This document shows positions 25,501 to 38,272 of a DNA stretch of 64,000 nucleotides, one piece after another (positions within the stretch are counted from its first letter, which is position 1; each line of letters opens with the position of its first letter). The position numbers and the translations under genes were made by a program. Source of the DNA: Temnothorax longispinosus. Its lineage: Eukaryota > Arthropoda > Insecta > Hymenoptera > Formicidae. The stretch spans positions 14,253,189 to 14,317,188 of the forward strand of contig NC_092367.1 of NCBI RefSeq assembly GCF_030848805.1. The letters are read 5' to 3'. The notes below the pieces were generated by a model. It was not told the origin of the DNA and did no database searches. It worked only from the letters and a program-made list of their open reading frames with translations.

Positions 25501-28500
25501 AGTCGAAAGGTAGTTTCGCTGACGCAAGTTTCGTCGTTGCATTTAAACTCTATGTGCGTTTTACAAGGGGGTCTTACGCTCCCGCAACTTTTCGAAAGGA
25601 TGCACGTGCGCGGCGTAGAAGTCCGCCGGCGTAGCCGGCGACGACCAAAGTGCACAATGTTTAGTCGTGCTGAACGCGCCTTTTGATCTTCGCGATGTAC
25701 CGGGATATGAGAGCGCCGGGAAGGTGGACCGAAGCCAGTCCGTTCGAGTTAGGCCACAAGAAGGAAAAGGGATATATATGTATATATACATATATGCATA
25801 TACATATATGTATATTTTTTGTGTGTCCAAAGAAAGAGAGAGGAGAGAGAGACGCCAGGGGTGAGGGAGAGTCGCGAGTGGCATCGGCGATCCACTTGAA
25901 AAATTGTGTTAAGGGGCCGTCAACCTCGGCACGGCGCAGACAAAGCGATTGGATAGGATGAAATAGCGTTTCTCCCAGAGCGTTCCTTTCCGCGAGAAAG
26001 AGATAGAGAATGGTGCGATGTCCCAGCTTTCGTCCCGAGAAACTCCGCTTTGTGCGCTGAAAAGAAAATGCACTGTGCGCCACCCTGTTATGTTTGTGCG
26101 TCTTCTCTTCTCGGTTTCTTTGCTCTCCTCGTCTATCACAACACCCGGCTGCAGTCTTTTATGAACGCGACCGATTGCCTTTCGGTATTATTGCTAATAC
26201 AGTAAGAACGCCGTATCTTTAAAGATATAATTTAAGGGGGGCTTAAAGTTGCAAAAGAATTTATGCAATAGAAGAATTTATCAGATAATATAAATAATGT
26301 AAATTGCATATGCGTATATATATCATACATATTTATAAAGAAAATTAAATTATAAATTAATCTTCGACAGGCGTCGAAATAGATTACGTGCTTTAAGTTA
26401 AGTAATTCTATCAATGGCGCCCGAGCGCGAAGTTATTAGGTACCGAGATTAATCAAGGTAAGGAAGTATTTAAAAATACGAGTAAAACGAACACGCGCGC
26501 GCGACTGTAATTATTCGCATGAAGCGAAACGTGAAATCAGTCTTTCGACTGAAGAGTACTACTCGCGTTCGCGAACCTAAGTAGTAGTCATGCTTATTAA
26601 GCGCACTTAAACATCTCTCCCTCGAGTTCAGTTTCCATAAGAACGGAGGAAAGCGGCTCGATAGGATTTTCTGTACCGGCGAGAAGCGGTGTAACTTTTC
26701 GTCTAATGCGCTAAAATAAAGTAGCGGGGAAATTGACTTACTTAAATCAGTTGACTCGAGTTGGCCGCAGAAGAGAAGGAAAACGGAGAAAAGCTACCTT
26801 CTTGCCCCGTCCCCTCTCCCTCCCTCCCTCTTCTGCCTCCCCCCCTTTTCAGGGACAAAGTTTGCAGCTTGTGCCGTAAAGCAACTTTGCTAATTAATAG
26901 GCGTAACAATATTAGCGTAAGCTGCGTTAGTCTGACTTTCACGGGCGCATATTATGCACTATGCATAACGTGACAGGAAAATATTAGACACGTTAACGAC
27001 AATGTCGCCGCCTTAAGCGAGGGCAGGAGAGTACACAATGTCGTTATTGACCCTAAACTTGGCGAAGGAAGTGAACTTGAAATTGCGTTACAATGGAGAA
27101 CGTGAAGGAAATACAATAGAAAGTGATGAGAAGCACTCGGCATTCGTCAATGCACAATTTTTTAAATATTCATGCAATTATGATGTAAATATTTCCGCAA
27201 TTATTGCTTGATGTTTAAGTTTTACCGATAAAGATGAGATGTGCATCGCGGCAAAATATCAAGCCGCTTTGCGAATGGGTGAACGAACGCGTTGTAGCGC
27301 TATGCATAATACGGGAATGCTGCAATTTCAATTTATGCCTCTAGATTTCTATCGATAGATGCCATCCATCACCATCACGGAAAGATGGAATTTTAGGTTT
27401 CCATTGCGCTTCACGTTCAAAGGTAAAAATGTACGCGCACGGAAAATATCTCAACAAAATGCATCGCCACCTGTTACTGTTCGCGTACAAACGAAAATAT
27501 TCCGGAATAATCACATCAACGCCTGGTGAGCATATATATTTCAACGTCCGTAAGCATCGCAGTTAATTTTGCAACCGTTAATTTTGGCAGAATTGCACAA
27601 ATAAACACCATTGTAATGTACGCTTTTCGCTTATCGAATATTATTCTATTATATCAGGTTAATAAAAATTCGCAACCGACAATTCGATTACGTTTAACAT
27701 AAATTGCACGCATAAAGGGTACTAATAAAAACGCATGCTCGACTGGTTTTTAGCGATATTCCCATGTATAAAATAAAATGGAAAACAAATACGCACATTC
27801 TTGTTGCGCTCTTGCTGGGCCATATTTTTTGTTCGCATCTGAACGTGTAAATTATTACACGTAGCGGAAACGGACAGGCACTACCTAAGGAATACGGCGT
27901 ATAATTTATTTTTACACAATTCGCCATTTGCATTTCAAAAGAGCGAGTATTTACGAGATAAACGATAACCTTTCTGCCAAGCACGGGCGTATAAGTGAAA
28001 AAGGAAGGCGAAAGGGGTGAAGGCAGGGGAGGGGGCGAAGAGGGGCGGACGGACGGACGTGGAAAATGAGAAGAGTTTCTGACCCCTTAGGCAAATCTAC
28101 ACCGTTCTCAACGGTGCGTCTGCACCGAACTACAACGTTCGCAATGGCTTCGTTGCATCGGGCATCATGCACCCTCCTTCACGTTTTCCCGCCTCCCCCT
28201 CGCCTACCCTCGCGGCCATCTCGCCGACTACTTCGCCTCCCATTGTAAAGTCCGTGTCGCGGAATTTAAAAGTCAAAGCGAATGCAGATTAGGCGTACCC
28301 CCGCCACCGGTGTGTGTATATAGGTCACCTCTTTTGTCTGTACTTTTGCACGCTCCTCAACACCCCGCGTAAGCACGTGTGTGCGTATGTATTTTTACGC
28401 GTGCTCTTTGCGCTTTCGCGAACTACTGAAAATTCCATACCGATTTGCGAGAATCCGTCTCGTCAAGGCGGCGAGATTATCGTTGCAAGTGCGCGCGGCA

Positions 28501-28765
28501 CGTATATAGAAATGCTAAAATCTATGAGATATGTAGCGTCGATACTACGATATGTTAACGAAATGTAAAAATCCTGTCCTGTATCTAAATCGAATTTTTT
28601 GAGAATTTGAATTTATAAATGGCTAAAATTATAAAAATGTAGTAATATTGAAAAAGTCCTTTTCATACGTTTGAATGGATCGACATATTGAAAGATATCA
28701 AACGTCTCTTTGCTGTTTTCCATCACAATATATTGGAACGAGCACTGAGTATTTGTAATACGCGG
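19583..28765. other. Non-coding stretch, no supported gene
   Basis: Mixed CpG-rich (21.2-26 kb) and AT-rich sequence. The longer ORFs (for example 22895-23305 minus, 25661-26083 minus) overlap one another on both strands, lack recognisable motifs, and run through low-complexity tracts such as the TATATATG/CATATA block at about 25770-25815. A small hairpin with a TTCG loop (aaccgtac, ttcg, gtacggtt) lies at 22004-22023. I see no tRNA and no known miRNA sequence. Confidence 0.5.
25768..25816. repeat. TATATG/CATATA self-complementary simple repeat
   Basis: Alternating ATATATGTATATATACATAT-type sequence of about 50 bases. It creates IYIYIY-like spurious translations on both strands. Confidence 0.85.
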
Positions 28766-28767
28766 AA

Positions 28768-28830
<63 letters not shown>
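28766..28830. repeat. (GA)n microsatellite
   Basis: A GA dinucleotide tract over about 65 bases with two early interruptions (aaag). Confidence 0.95.
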
Positions 28831-28834
<4 letters not shown>

Positions 28835-31800
28835 AAACAAAATTAAAAGATTAATTCTTCGTTACGTTATCACGTTATTATAATAACAAGTCTTTATTTA
28901 AAACAAATCACCTTTGAAATTCCGACATATGGCAGGCATTGCAATCCAAATGCCTGTCATGTACACTCTACTCTGCGATGAAATACGAGGCTGATGTTGA
29001 GACTGAGTAAATTTTAATTTAAATTGAATTGCGCTTTAACATTCGAATTGCATGCTTCTGAACTGTTTACTTTATAAATATTATCATATTTATAATGTTT
29101 TGTAAATATCGTTATCGTAATACTTTATAGCAATTTTTATCGGAATTACTGTAATCTGTTACAATACAGAAAGATACACGTTGTCTCTGCGTTTTCCGAA
29201 TTCAAATTACGCGATTTGCTTATTGTAACAATAATTGAAACTTCCTGTTGTTTATTATTATAATATCTCAAGACAGAGAGCCAATCGATTTCGACACAAT
29301 ACAGGTCAATATAACGTATAATGTATGACAATGTTGATCAACCGTATGGTATCGATATGACAATTAGAGATTCCGCACCTCCCTACTGCGAGAGAAGCAA
29401 TGGAGTGATTAATATCAATTAGTACGTATACGTGAAGTTGAAATAAACATTGCATAATATACAATTTTAATTACATGGCAGCTATTTGCTGAAAACAAAG
29501 ATCATATGTTTGCGCGAGAAAAATACGATGAATAACGAAGGCGACTTTAAATACCTACTGCAGAAGATGCTCTCTTTTGTGAAAAACGCTCGATGCCTCC
29601 CTCATCGCAGCGCGACTTTTGCTCGAAGTAGGTACTTTTTTATATTTGAACACGCGTTCCGTTCGCGAGACACAATGCAGCATTTGGACGTGAGTCCCGT
29701 GAATCCAAAGGGGACGAGAAAAATGTAAGGGAATAAAACGATGCACGCACGATGCAGAGGAATAAAAAGATGAAGAATATCTACGTAATGCTGACGGTGA
29801 AAGAACATGCGAGCAACAAAAAATGTATGTGTAGAAATAATGCAAAGAAAGAAAGTATGCGCGAACAAGGGGTGGCGAGGAAGGATGAAAAAGGTGACAT
29901 TTTCTGGATGAGGGAATGACGGCGCCGAGCGGGGAAAGAGGCGACGGTTAACGCAGGCGGTATACGCAGCTACTTGAAAGAAAATGAATGGACAAAAAGT
30001 AGCAAGGTGGCAGCGAGATCAAATAAGGAAGATGAGATACACGGTTGAAAATGAGAGGAGCGACGAAGGAATGAGGTGCGGCGCATAGGCGGCGCAGTAA
30101 AGCTAAAGACAAAGGGAACGCGAAGTTTTAATAGAGCGGGGGCCACTGCGCGACAAGATAAACCGAAGGAAGCACTTTATAAATGGAGACGCAAAAAGGA
30201 TGATGGGGCGAGCGCGAGGGGACAAAAAAAATGTAGCGGTGCATGGAGCCTGAAAAACCACGATAACAGGTGAACGCGACAAACAGGTTGAAAACAATGT
30301 GGCGCGTAAAAACAGAAGGGAGAGCGAGCGCGCGAGAAGGCTGAAGAAATAAGTTGCAGCGGGGCTGCACGTAGGCGGGTGCGGAAAAAGGTGGAGGGAA
30401 GGATCGATGGATTCAATGATGCGGTTTAAACTTTACTTTAAGCGCCGAACAAGACCACGGCGAATTTCTTCCCCGGGAGCATCGCGTCGCGTCGGTCTTT
30501 TGAGCAAGATAAGAGCAAGATAAAAGCAGCCGAGCGGCGGGTGTATAAGCAGAGATAGAAACTGGCGGAAACTTGCGAGGCGGGCGTAAGAAAGGTCGGT
30601 AAAAAGCGAGGGGTGAGCGCTAAGTGAACAGCACACGCAGGTGAAGAGAAGAGAGGAAACGGCGCCAAGTGGGGAGAAGAGGGGGGTGAATCCGGACTTT
30701 CGAGAGAATGCCTTTTCTCCCCGTCTCTCTCTCACCTTCCTCTAGCGAATGTTGAAAACTGTTGGCGATTTCCGGAAGGTTTATCCTGTCCCGCGCGGCG
30801 GGCGCAACCCGACTGTATCTTCTGCATCTTCTCCCCGGGACAAATTTCTCACGGTTAAACATTTATCTCCTTATCGTCACATGCTACAACTTGTATCTCA
30901 TGCCATTTCCCGATGTTCTCAAGAAAACAAAAACGAAAGACAAATATATAGCTTACCTGGAGAACGGAAAAGGATCTGTCGATCCTAATGGCATTAAGAG
31001 AGCATTGATTAGAGTACTTTGCAATCTGTTTAAGCGCAGGAGGTACATTCATTGGAAGAGAAATCGATTCAAACGTCTTTATAAATTACAGTAAGTATGC
31101 CAGTTTTAATCGAGATCACGAGATCTAATCGGATAATTTTTAGAAGAAATATCTCGCTTTTAGCTGAATTTCAGTTGAAAATTGCAAATCAGATTGGTGA
31201 TTAAACGCAGATATAATTAGAAATAATCGAGGAAATAATCATATTTTAATTCGTACTTTTAGTTAACGCTTCATTATAATTGCTACAATCTCCAAATGAA
31301 ATGTACGCTCCACTTAACAATATAATTATAAATTAATATGTAATCAAGTTAGAAGCGATTGCGAAATGAGAATAATTTGCGGAATTGCTATTGTAACGAA
31401 CGGAGCACATATGTATATACGCGTGCGTGGGTCCATTTTATATCGTAAATTATAGTCGAGCTGTCGAATCCAACCGATTTGCATGGAAACATTAAAAAAA
31501 AACCTATAAATCACATAAATCCTTGTCGCAGTCCTTCAAAAATTGCGACTTTAATAAAAGTGCGGATTATGTACATTTTATAAAAAACGGACGACAGACG
31601 CATGAAAAATGCTAATGAAATACGTGAATGCTTCTTGTAATTTTAATTAGAAAAGATCATTATCTCGCACTTTTTCTCGCGCTGCTCGCTCACAAATTAA
31701 TATCGGTCTCTCGTGTTATCTCTTTCTTGAAATTTTCTAATCTTTAATGAAAATATTTTGAATCTATTCGTATGGCATGGCAAAATCTCCATATGCAAAT

Positions 31801-33036
31801 GCAAAGTTCATTAATGTAAGATAAAGAGACAGACGTGCGACGACGTGAATTTCACATTCGCGACTTAAGCGTCATGGCTTGATAATAGCTATATGAATAT
31901 CCATCGTACGAAAATTTTTTACCCCCCTCCCTCGCCATGCGCGCGCGTTAGTCATTGCCCTCGCGTTTGAAATGAAAATCCGCGCAACAGCAAATTTACA
32001 TGTGTTCAGCGCGCTTTCTGGCACGTTCTGAAAATGTATAACACCAGACGGTGGACGCACCCGGATTATGCCAAGACTTGCATAAGTTATAACAGGATGG
32101 ATTCTGGCGATTACGTCGGCCGCGACCGACCCTGAGCTCACTTTGCTGCAAGCAAATCCATTTGAAGTCGTCTCCATGGCAAACACGGCCCCGTCCTAAT
32201 CCCGTATTTTACTTCTTACAATTTCTACTTCTACGAAACAAGCTCCTTCCTCATGCGCAAAGTGCACATTTATGAGATGGGTGTTACGTTTTAAATGAAA
32301 GAAGAGGAGTTTTACCGCCGCTCGCTAAAACCTATCTGAAATACTTTGTACTATATATATATCTTCATTCCATTTTCTGTTTCGCCCCGATGTAAGGCCG
32401 TTACATCAAGAGCGTAATATTATTTTCCAGTAAATAAATTTTCTCCCTCGCTTTTTGTGCATTATTTGATTGGTACTTAATTCCTGTAACACTTTGCGAA
32501 CACTCGATACATTTAATTTAATAATCGCGAGAGCAGACAACGCCGCGAATTTCTAGATGATAAATTATTTCGAGAAAAAATAATGAAGCAGATCAGTATG
32601 ATGAATAACAAGCCGATAACTTTGGTAATTTCGTTGGACCATTTTTACGACGGGAGATCCACGCTTTTGGCGTTACATTATTGAACTGAGCAATCGGCAG
32701 TACGTATAACAAGTTAAATTTTTTTCCGATCGACGGATCATGCTTTAAAAAAGTTACGATACCGTTCGATTAATTTTTGCGGACGTAAAACGCATTCCGT
32801 CGTCATCCATATGTCGAGGTCCAGCGATTTTCATTTCCCTCTTCCTTTTCTTTAGGGACCGTTTCGTCCCGTGGGCTTCGGCCCGCGTGGAAAGAGCTTA
32901 ATTATTTCCAACGATCGGGGTACAATGCGCCTGAGGTTGAATTCTAACGACTCGATGGATGCCGCGAAATACGTGCTTTGCGTAGTCGAATCGCGCGGGA
33001 TTCGACTTGACCTGTGCTACAACCGCGCGCGCGCTC

Positions 33037-33131
<95 letters not shown>
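33037..33131. repeat. (GA)n microsatellite, about 95 bp
   Basis: The longest GA tract in the window, with one AAAG interruption near the start. It generates RERERE and SLSLSL pseudo-proteins on the two strands. Confidence 0.95.
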
Positions 33132-33134
<3 letters not shown>

Positions 33135-34386
33135 CCTGCACAATTGAACAACCGGCTTTAATTGAAGTCGTGACCGCTGTTACGCTGCTACGATTATGTC
33201 CGCATATGGTAATTCATTGTGAAGCTGCAATGTTTCGAACATAACATGTAGCGACACAAAGACGCTTCTCAGTTTCGAGATTCTATAGCTGGGGCGACGA
33301 AAACTTTGATTCAAAAGACTTAATTAAAGAATTTTGTATGTTCCTTTCCTCAATTCTCTACGTTACGTGACAAAAAGAAGAATTGGGAGATATGTTCATT
33401 GCCGCGAAATAATTTTAGCACGTTAATTTTAACGGCAATCGAGTTATTACGTATAGATAATTCGTTACTATCGGAGGCAGCGGAATATCGGAGTAAGGTA
33501 CAAAAGTATATCGAGTTAGTATAAGATCGATAATAATTCTATTTTACACAATTACATTAATTCCGTGTCTCTCTTGCTTAAAGAGTTTCTCTTAAATTTT
33601 GAATCTTCAATAGTTTTATAAAAAGAAATATGTTCAATTTTCCAATTCCTACAGTTAAACGATAAGAACTAAAGATAAAATATATTTATAGTGTGTTTTG
33701 ATTTAACAATGTCTCTGCTCTTTTTTGCAAAGTGCATAAGTACGAAACAAGAGCTCTATTCTTGTAATAGTTGCGAATATGCAAATGGTTAATTGCGAAT
33801 AATCGCATTTGAAAATTTCTAGAACGGTATTCTGAGTAATCGTAAATACGCAATTTTCTCTTCGCAATGTTATAAATGGGTCATATTTTTAAAGAAAAAT
33901 ACGTTCAACGAATATAAAAACAAAAGTTCTTAAAATAAAGAGTAAAATTATATTATTAAAATTTAAATGTAAATTCTAATAAGTTAATTAAAAAAATTAC
34001 TTGTGTGAGTAAATATTCAATATTCAAAAAATATGAATATTGAAGATATTATATTTAATGCTCCCATTATGAACGTATTATGAAAACATGATAGATTTCG
34101 CAGAGAGGCGAAAAATTTTCCACAATATACAACACGATTCTTTTGAAATATAACAGATAAGCATTTTATTTGATTATTTCGTGTTTAAATAGAACCACAG
34201 CAAAAAATTTAATACAAATTATTGAACCATATTTAGTTCCTTAAACAAGAATATCTGCAGTATATTCCACAACTAAAGCAACTATTATAAAACTATATAT
34301 AATAATGAAATAAATATTAAATAAAAAGCTATCTATGCATAAGTTATAGTACAAATAAAGGAATAACTTACGATTAAAGCTAATTC

Positions 34387-34617
34387 ATGTAAAAAGATGG
34401 CCAATTTTCGAGTAAAAAGATGTTACAAAATTACTTTAAAACAAATATTTAAATTATTATATAAATATTATAAAATTTATTAATTCAATTACAAGCTAGC
34501 TGTTTACGTTTCAAGCCATACTTGGCGTAAACAGCTTATAATTTATTAAACATTTGCTTTAAATTAATTTTCTAACATCTGTTTCATTGCTCGAAAATTG
34601 GCCGCTCTCTTTTACAT
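34387..34617. mobile_element. Palindromic MITE-like element
   Basis: Terminal blocks ATGTAAAA and TTTTACAT bound diverged inverted arms that share 'ggccaattttcgag', 'agatgtta.aaaatta' and 'aaacaaatatttaa'. The centre is a GC-richer hairpin, agctgtttacg..cgtaaacagct (about 34499-34538). It is about 230 bp, has no ORF, and shows no clear target duplication. Class II MITE by structure only. Confidence 0.6.
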
Positions 34618-35010
34618 AATAGTACGTTTTTTGCAAGTGAATTATATATCAAATGGATATTGAAAAAAAATATTTACACTTACGTAAGTTAATCAATAGT
34701 CTTCAATAGTATACACAAAATTATTGATATAACAAGACAAGAAATTATGAGCTAATAAATAAAACTTCCTAACACATTAGCAAGAATAATTAGAATTAAA
34801 ACGAGTTGCCCGACTAATTGCCTTCATGACTGTGTGAGCGCATATGCGCCGTGTATATTGTCCAATATTTAATTAAATATGTGATTAATTAGCTAAAGGT
34901 TCTCGATATTAAAACTAACGAGTAAGAAGGAAAAGCGGGCTACGAGAATCAAGATTATTTATGAACGAGTTTACGTTATGTAATATTAAATTAATAATTT
35001 AATATAAATC

Positions 35011-35046
35011 GTACGTTTCGACTCTACTTTAAGTCATCTTCAGCGA
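35011..35046 (-). other. Penelope-like hammerhead-type motif (remnant)
   Basis: Read on the minus strand, the segment is CTGAAGA, then a GACT..AGTC stem, then CGAAACGTACG. This CTGAxGA / short stem II / GAAAC arrangement is the hammerhead-like core described in the repeated ends of Penelope-like retroelements. No open reverse transcriptase is visible nearby, so it would be a truncated remnant. The self-cleaving stems I and III are not obvious. A similar motif lies at 63193-63230. Confidence 0.4.
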
Positions 35047-36719
35047 TCCGGTGATAAATTTATTAATTAAATATTACGTAATATAAATTCAAATAATCGC
35101 GTTTGACTCTTATATAGCCCACTCGTCCAATATTTGTAAAGAAATCGTATATTTTCCGATGTTAAAATATAATTCAAAGGCATTGAAAAATGTAAACGTT
35201 TGCTAATGCAAATTCTGTTAAAAAAAAAATCAGAGCACATTTCGACCATTCGAAATATGCGTCTACTTACGTAATATCGCGAATGAGTTCAAGAATAGAG
35301 CTCCAGCTACAGATGTAACTGATGCGAAATGATTCGCTCCCAGGACGCGAAGCTGGCGAGGATAACTGAAATGTCCCTGCTGGTGAAGAAGTGCAGTCAC
35401 GAAATACAAACAGATCTCGGATAATTGAAATGCTTCCGGAGTCGCGAACGAAGAAGGTAGGAGGGGGTCGTCGACGAACATTTCCTTTTTCGTGCTATGT
35501 AAATTGCATTACCGCGAGCGACCGTTAGATATCAGTGTCGCGCGCGCGAAAAAAATCAAATTGCCCTCGCCGGTGCACCGCTCGTTTCCCTCCTGGTCGA
35601 CGCGACGCGGCCATTAAACATTCATATTCTCGCGGGCGTAAACTTTAAAATTCTGTCATGAATGTCGAACTTTTCCTTTACCGCGCGGCGTCGCGCGCCC
35701 CACTGAAACTTCTGCCCCGACTTAAAGATCGTGAAATGCCGCCCGGTAAAAGAGGTGTAGTCAGAATTTCTTGGCTCTTATGTAAAGAGAGAGAGAGAGA
35801 GAGAGAAAAGAGAAAATGAATTCGCCGCTAATTCTATTTTCGCGCACTGAATTTCTACTTAACCAGTTGCTTTTTAAATAGTCAGCTCAGAAAAGTCTGG
35901 CAACATTTTCCTTATCCCGTATTATTAAAAATTAATTAAAAAATATTAATATTATAGTTTCAAGATATTACCAAGATATTATTAATCTATAAATCTATAT
36001 ATAAGTATATCTCCTATATTTTAAAAGAATTAATTTCTGGCAGTAACACACATATTTTCTTTATGCGTTATTATTAAAAATATTAATATTAGTCTAAAAT
36101 AAAATTTATTAATGCAAGTGCATGTATCTTATCATTGTTTTTTAGGGGGGGAAATTCACAGCCGGCATTGGGTACAAAATTTCGGCAGTGGACTGAAAAA
36201 AGTAAGCAGTGGCCTATAATATTGACGGCATTGTCGTCAATGGTTGGGGAGTGGTAATAATGACATGTGGCAGTGGCAGTGCAGGAGGTATTGCATAGCA
36301 TTGCTAAGGCAGTGTCCGAATTTTATCCGGCATTGACTCGGCAGTACGGCAGTGGACGCCCCCTACGTTTTTTAGAAAATACATATATCCGAATACCTAA
36401 TAGATAGCACTATATTGACTACATCTTAAACAACGTTATATTTCCAAAATGTTTTTACGCTATCTTAAAGCAACAAAATAGCAACAAATTCTGGTATAAA
36501 CGTTTATTCGATTTGAGCACTCTATATATTTTTTTTTTGCATGGGAGGCCAGCTTGACACAGATTCTAGCCCCACCACATACTAAAAAACTCATAGAGTG
36601 CTCAAATAAAAAAAAAACAATACACCAAAATTTGTTGCTTTTTTGTTGCTTTAAGATAGCGTAAACAAGTTTTTGAAATATAAGGTTCTGTAAACAATGC
36701 CACTAATAAATACTGCATC

Positions 36720-37260
36720 TTCGACCGTTATCTACGACTTTGATGGCTAAAAACTAAGTAAAAAAACTTGTTGCTCAGCTCTTTTTGGTCTTAAAATATT
36801 CTATGGACCGTGCCCTATCAAAATATGCAACTTACGATTTTGTTGCTCGCCCCTAATTGCAAATAAACAAATTATTTATCTCCTCGTCGATCGTTATCTA
36901 CGACTTCGATGGCTAAAAACTAAGTAAAGGAATTTGTTGCTCGGGTCTTTTTGTTATTTAAATATTCTATGGAACGTGCCCTACCAGAATATGCAACTTG
37001 CGATTTTGTTGCTCACCCCTAACTGCAAATAAACAAATTATTTATCTCCGCGTCGACCGTTATCTACAACTTCGATGGCTAAAAACTAAGTAAAAGAACT
37101 TGTTGCTTAGCTCTTTTTTGTCTTAAAATATTCTATGGGCCGTGCCCTATCAGAATATGCAACTTACGATTTTGTTGCTCGCCCCTAACTGCAAATAAAC
37201 AAATTATTTATTTCCGCGTCGGCCGTTATCTCGTTATCTACGACTGTGATGGCTAAAAAC
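36720..37260. repeat. 166-bp tandem repeat inside foldback arm
   Basis: Three head-to-tail units of about 166 bp; the shared 'caaataaacaaattatttat' block starts one base before 36861, 37027 and 37193. Each unit contains 'ggctaaaaactaagtaaa', 'ctatgg.ccgtgccctat' and 'acgattttgttgctcgcccc'. The array then flips orientation at about 37270, where the same blocks are read in reverse. Confidence 0.85.
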
Positions 37261-37874
37261 TAACAATAAGTAAAAGATTCTTTTACTTTATAGTTTTAAG
37301 ACCAAAAAGAGCCGATCAACAGATTCCTTTACTTAGTTTTTAGCCATCAAAGTCGCAGATAACGGTCGACGCGGAGATAAATAATTTGTTTACTTGCAGT
37401 TAGGGGCGAGCAACAAAATCGTAAGTTGCATATTCTAATAGGGCACGGTCCATAGAATACTTTAAAACCAAAAAGAGTCAAGCAACAAATTCTTTTACTT
37501 AGTTTTTAGCCGTCGAAGTTGTAGATAAAGGTCGAAGATGCAGTATTTATTAGTGGCATTGTTTATAGAACCTTATATTTCGAAAATTTGTTTACGCTAT
37601 CTTAAAGCAACAAATTTTGGTGTATTGTTTTTTTAAATTTGAGCACTCTATATGTGTTTTTTAGTATGTGGTGGGGCTAGAATCTCTGTGTCAAGCTGAC
37701 CCCTCACCATGCGAAAAAAAATATATAAAGTGCTCAAATCGAATAAACGTTTATACCAGAATTTGTTACTATTTTGTTGCTTTAAGATAGTGTAAAAATA
37801 TTTTGGAAATATAATGTTGTTTAAGATGTAGTCAATATAGTGCTGTCTGTTAAGTATTCGGATATACTTACGTA

Positions 37875-38272
37875 GGGGAGACCGGGGCTAACTCGACACA
37901 ATTTTTTTAAAGGCAATTTTCAACAATTAATTAAAATTTTCAAACAAATTTAATGGTACACATTTAAAGAGCGTTCCTTCAGGTACAAAATTGCTTAAGA
38001 AAATTTTGCTGTACGTCGCTTAGTTTTGCCCGAAAGCTCGATGAAAGAGTAGACCATTTTTGAGAGATCAGAAAAATTACTTTTCACTATCAAAAACGCT
38101 TATGTCGCGTTAAAAATTACACTATAACTCAGAATGTTACCAAATTCCGTTGATAATACTGGCACATAAAGACGCATTTACAATAGGAAAGGCAAGTTTC
38201 TACGATAGATTTAAATTGCCAAAAAGCCTAGTGTCAAGTTTGCCCCGGTGTCGAGTTAACCCCGGTCTCCCC
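37875..38272. mobile_element. TA-flanked MITE with GGGGAGACCGGGGC termini
   Basis: The terminal inverted repeats are GGGGAGACCGGGGCTAACTC at the left and the complementary GAGTTAACCCCGGTCTCCCC at the right (about 25 bp including the adjoining gacac). TA dinucleotides lie directly outside both ends. Length is 398 bp, with no ORF. The TA duplication and the terminus point to the IS630-Tc1-mariner/pogo group. The same 14-base terminus, with one or no mismatch, occurs at 50020, 59581 and 62022. It interrupts the right arm of the larger palindrome, so it is the younger insertion. Confidence 0.9.

Larger units (their letters stand above)
28831..36144. other. Non-coding stretch with purine-skewed block and AT-rich block
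   Basis: No supported gene. Bases 29700-30740 are strongly purine-rich on the plus strand. Bases 33300-35200 are AT-rich. The ORF at 30762-31094 ends beside a good donor-like CA/GTAAGT and could be a chance or orphan exon, but I recognise nothing in it. At 35890-36110 a roughly 130-bp AT-rich unit is present in two divergent tandem copies. A third copy resumes at 38775, after the inserted 36145-38766 element. Confidence 0.5.

Noticed and set aside
30762..31094. 110-codon ORF ending next to a CA/GTAAGT donor
   Set aside because: No recognisable domain and no partner exon found; kept only as a possibility.
32871..33161. ORF with a plausible upstream acceptor followed by RERERE
   Set aside because: More than half is the (GA)n microsatellite, and the remaining about 50 residues match nothing I know.
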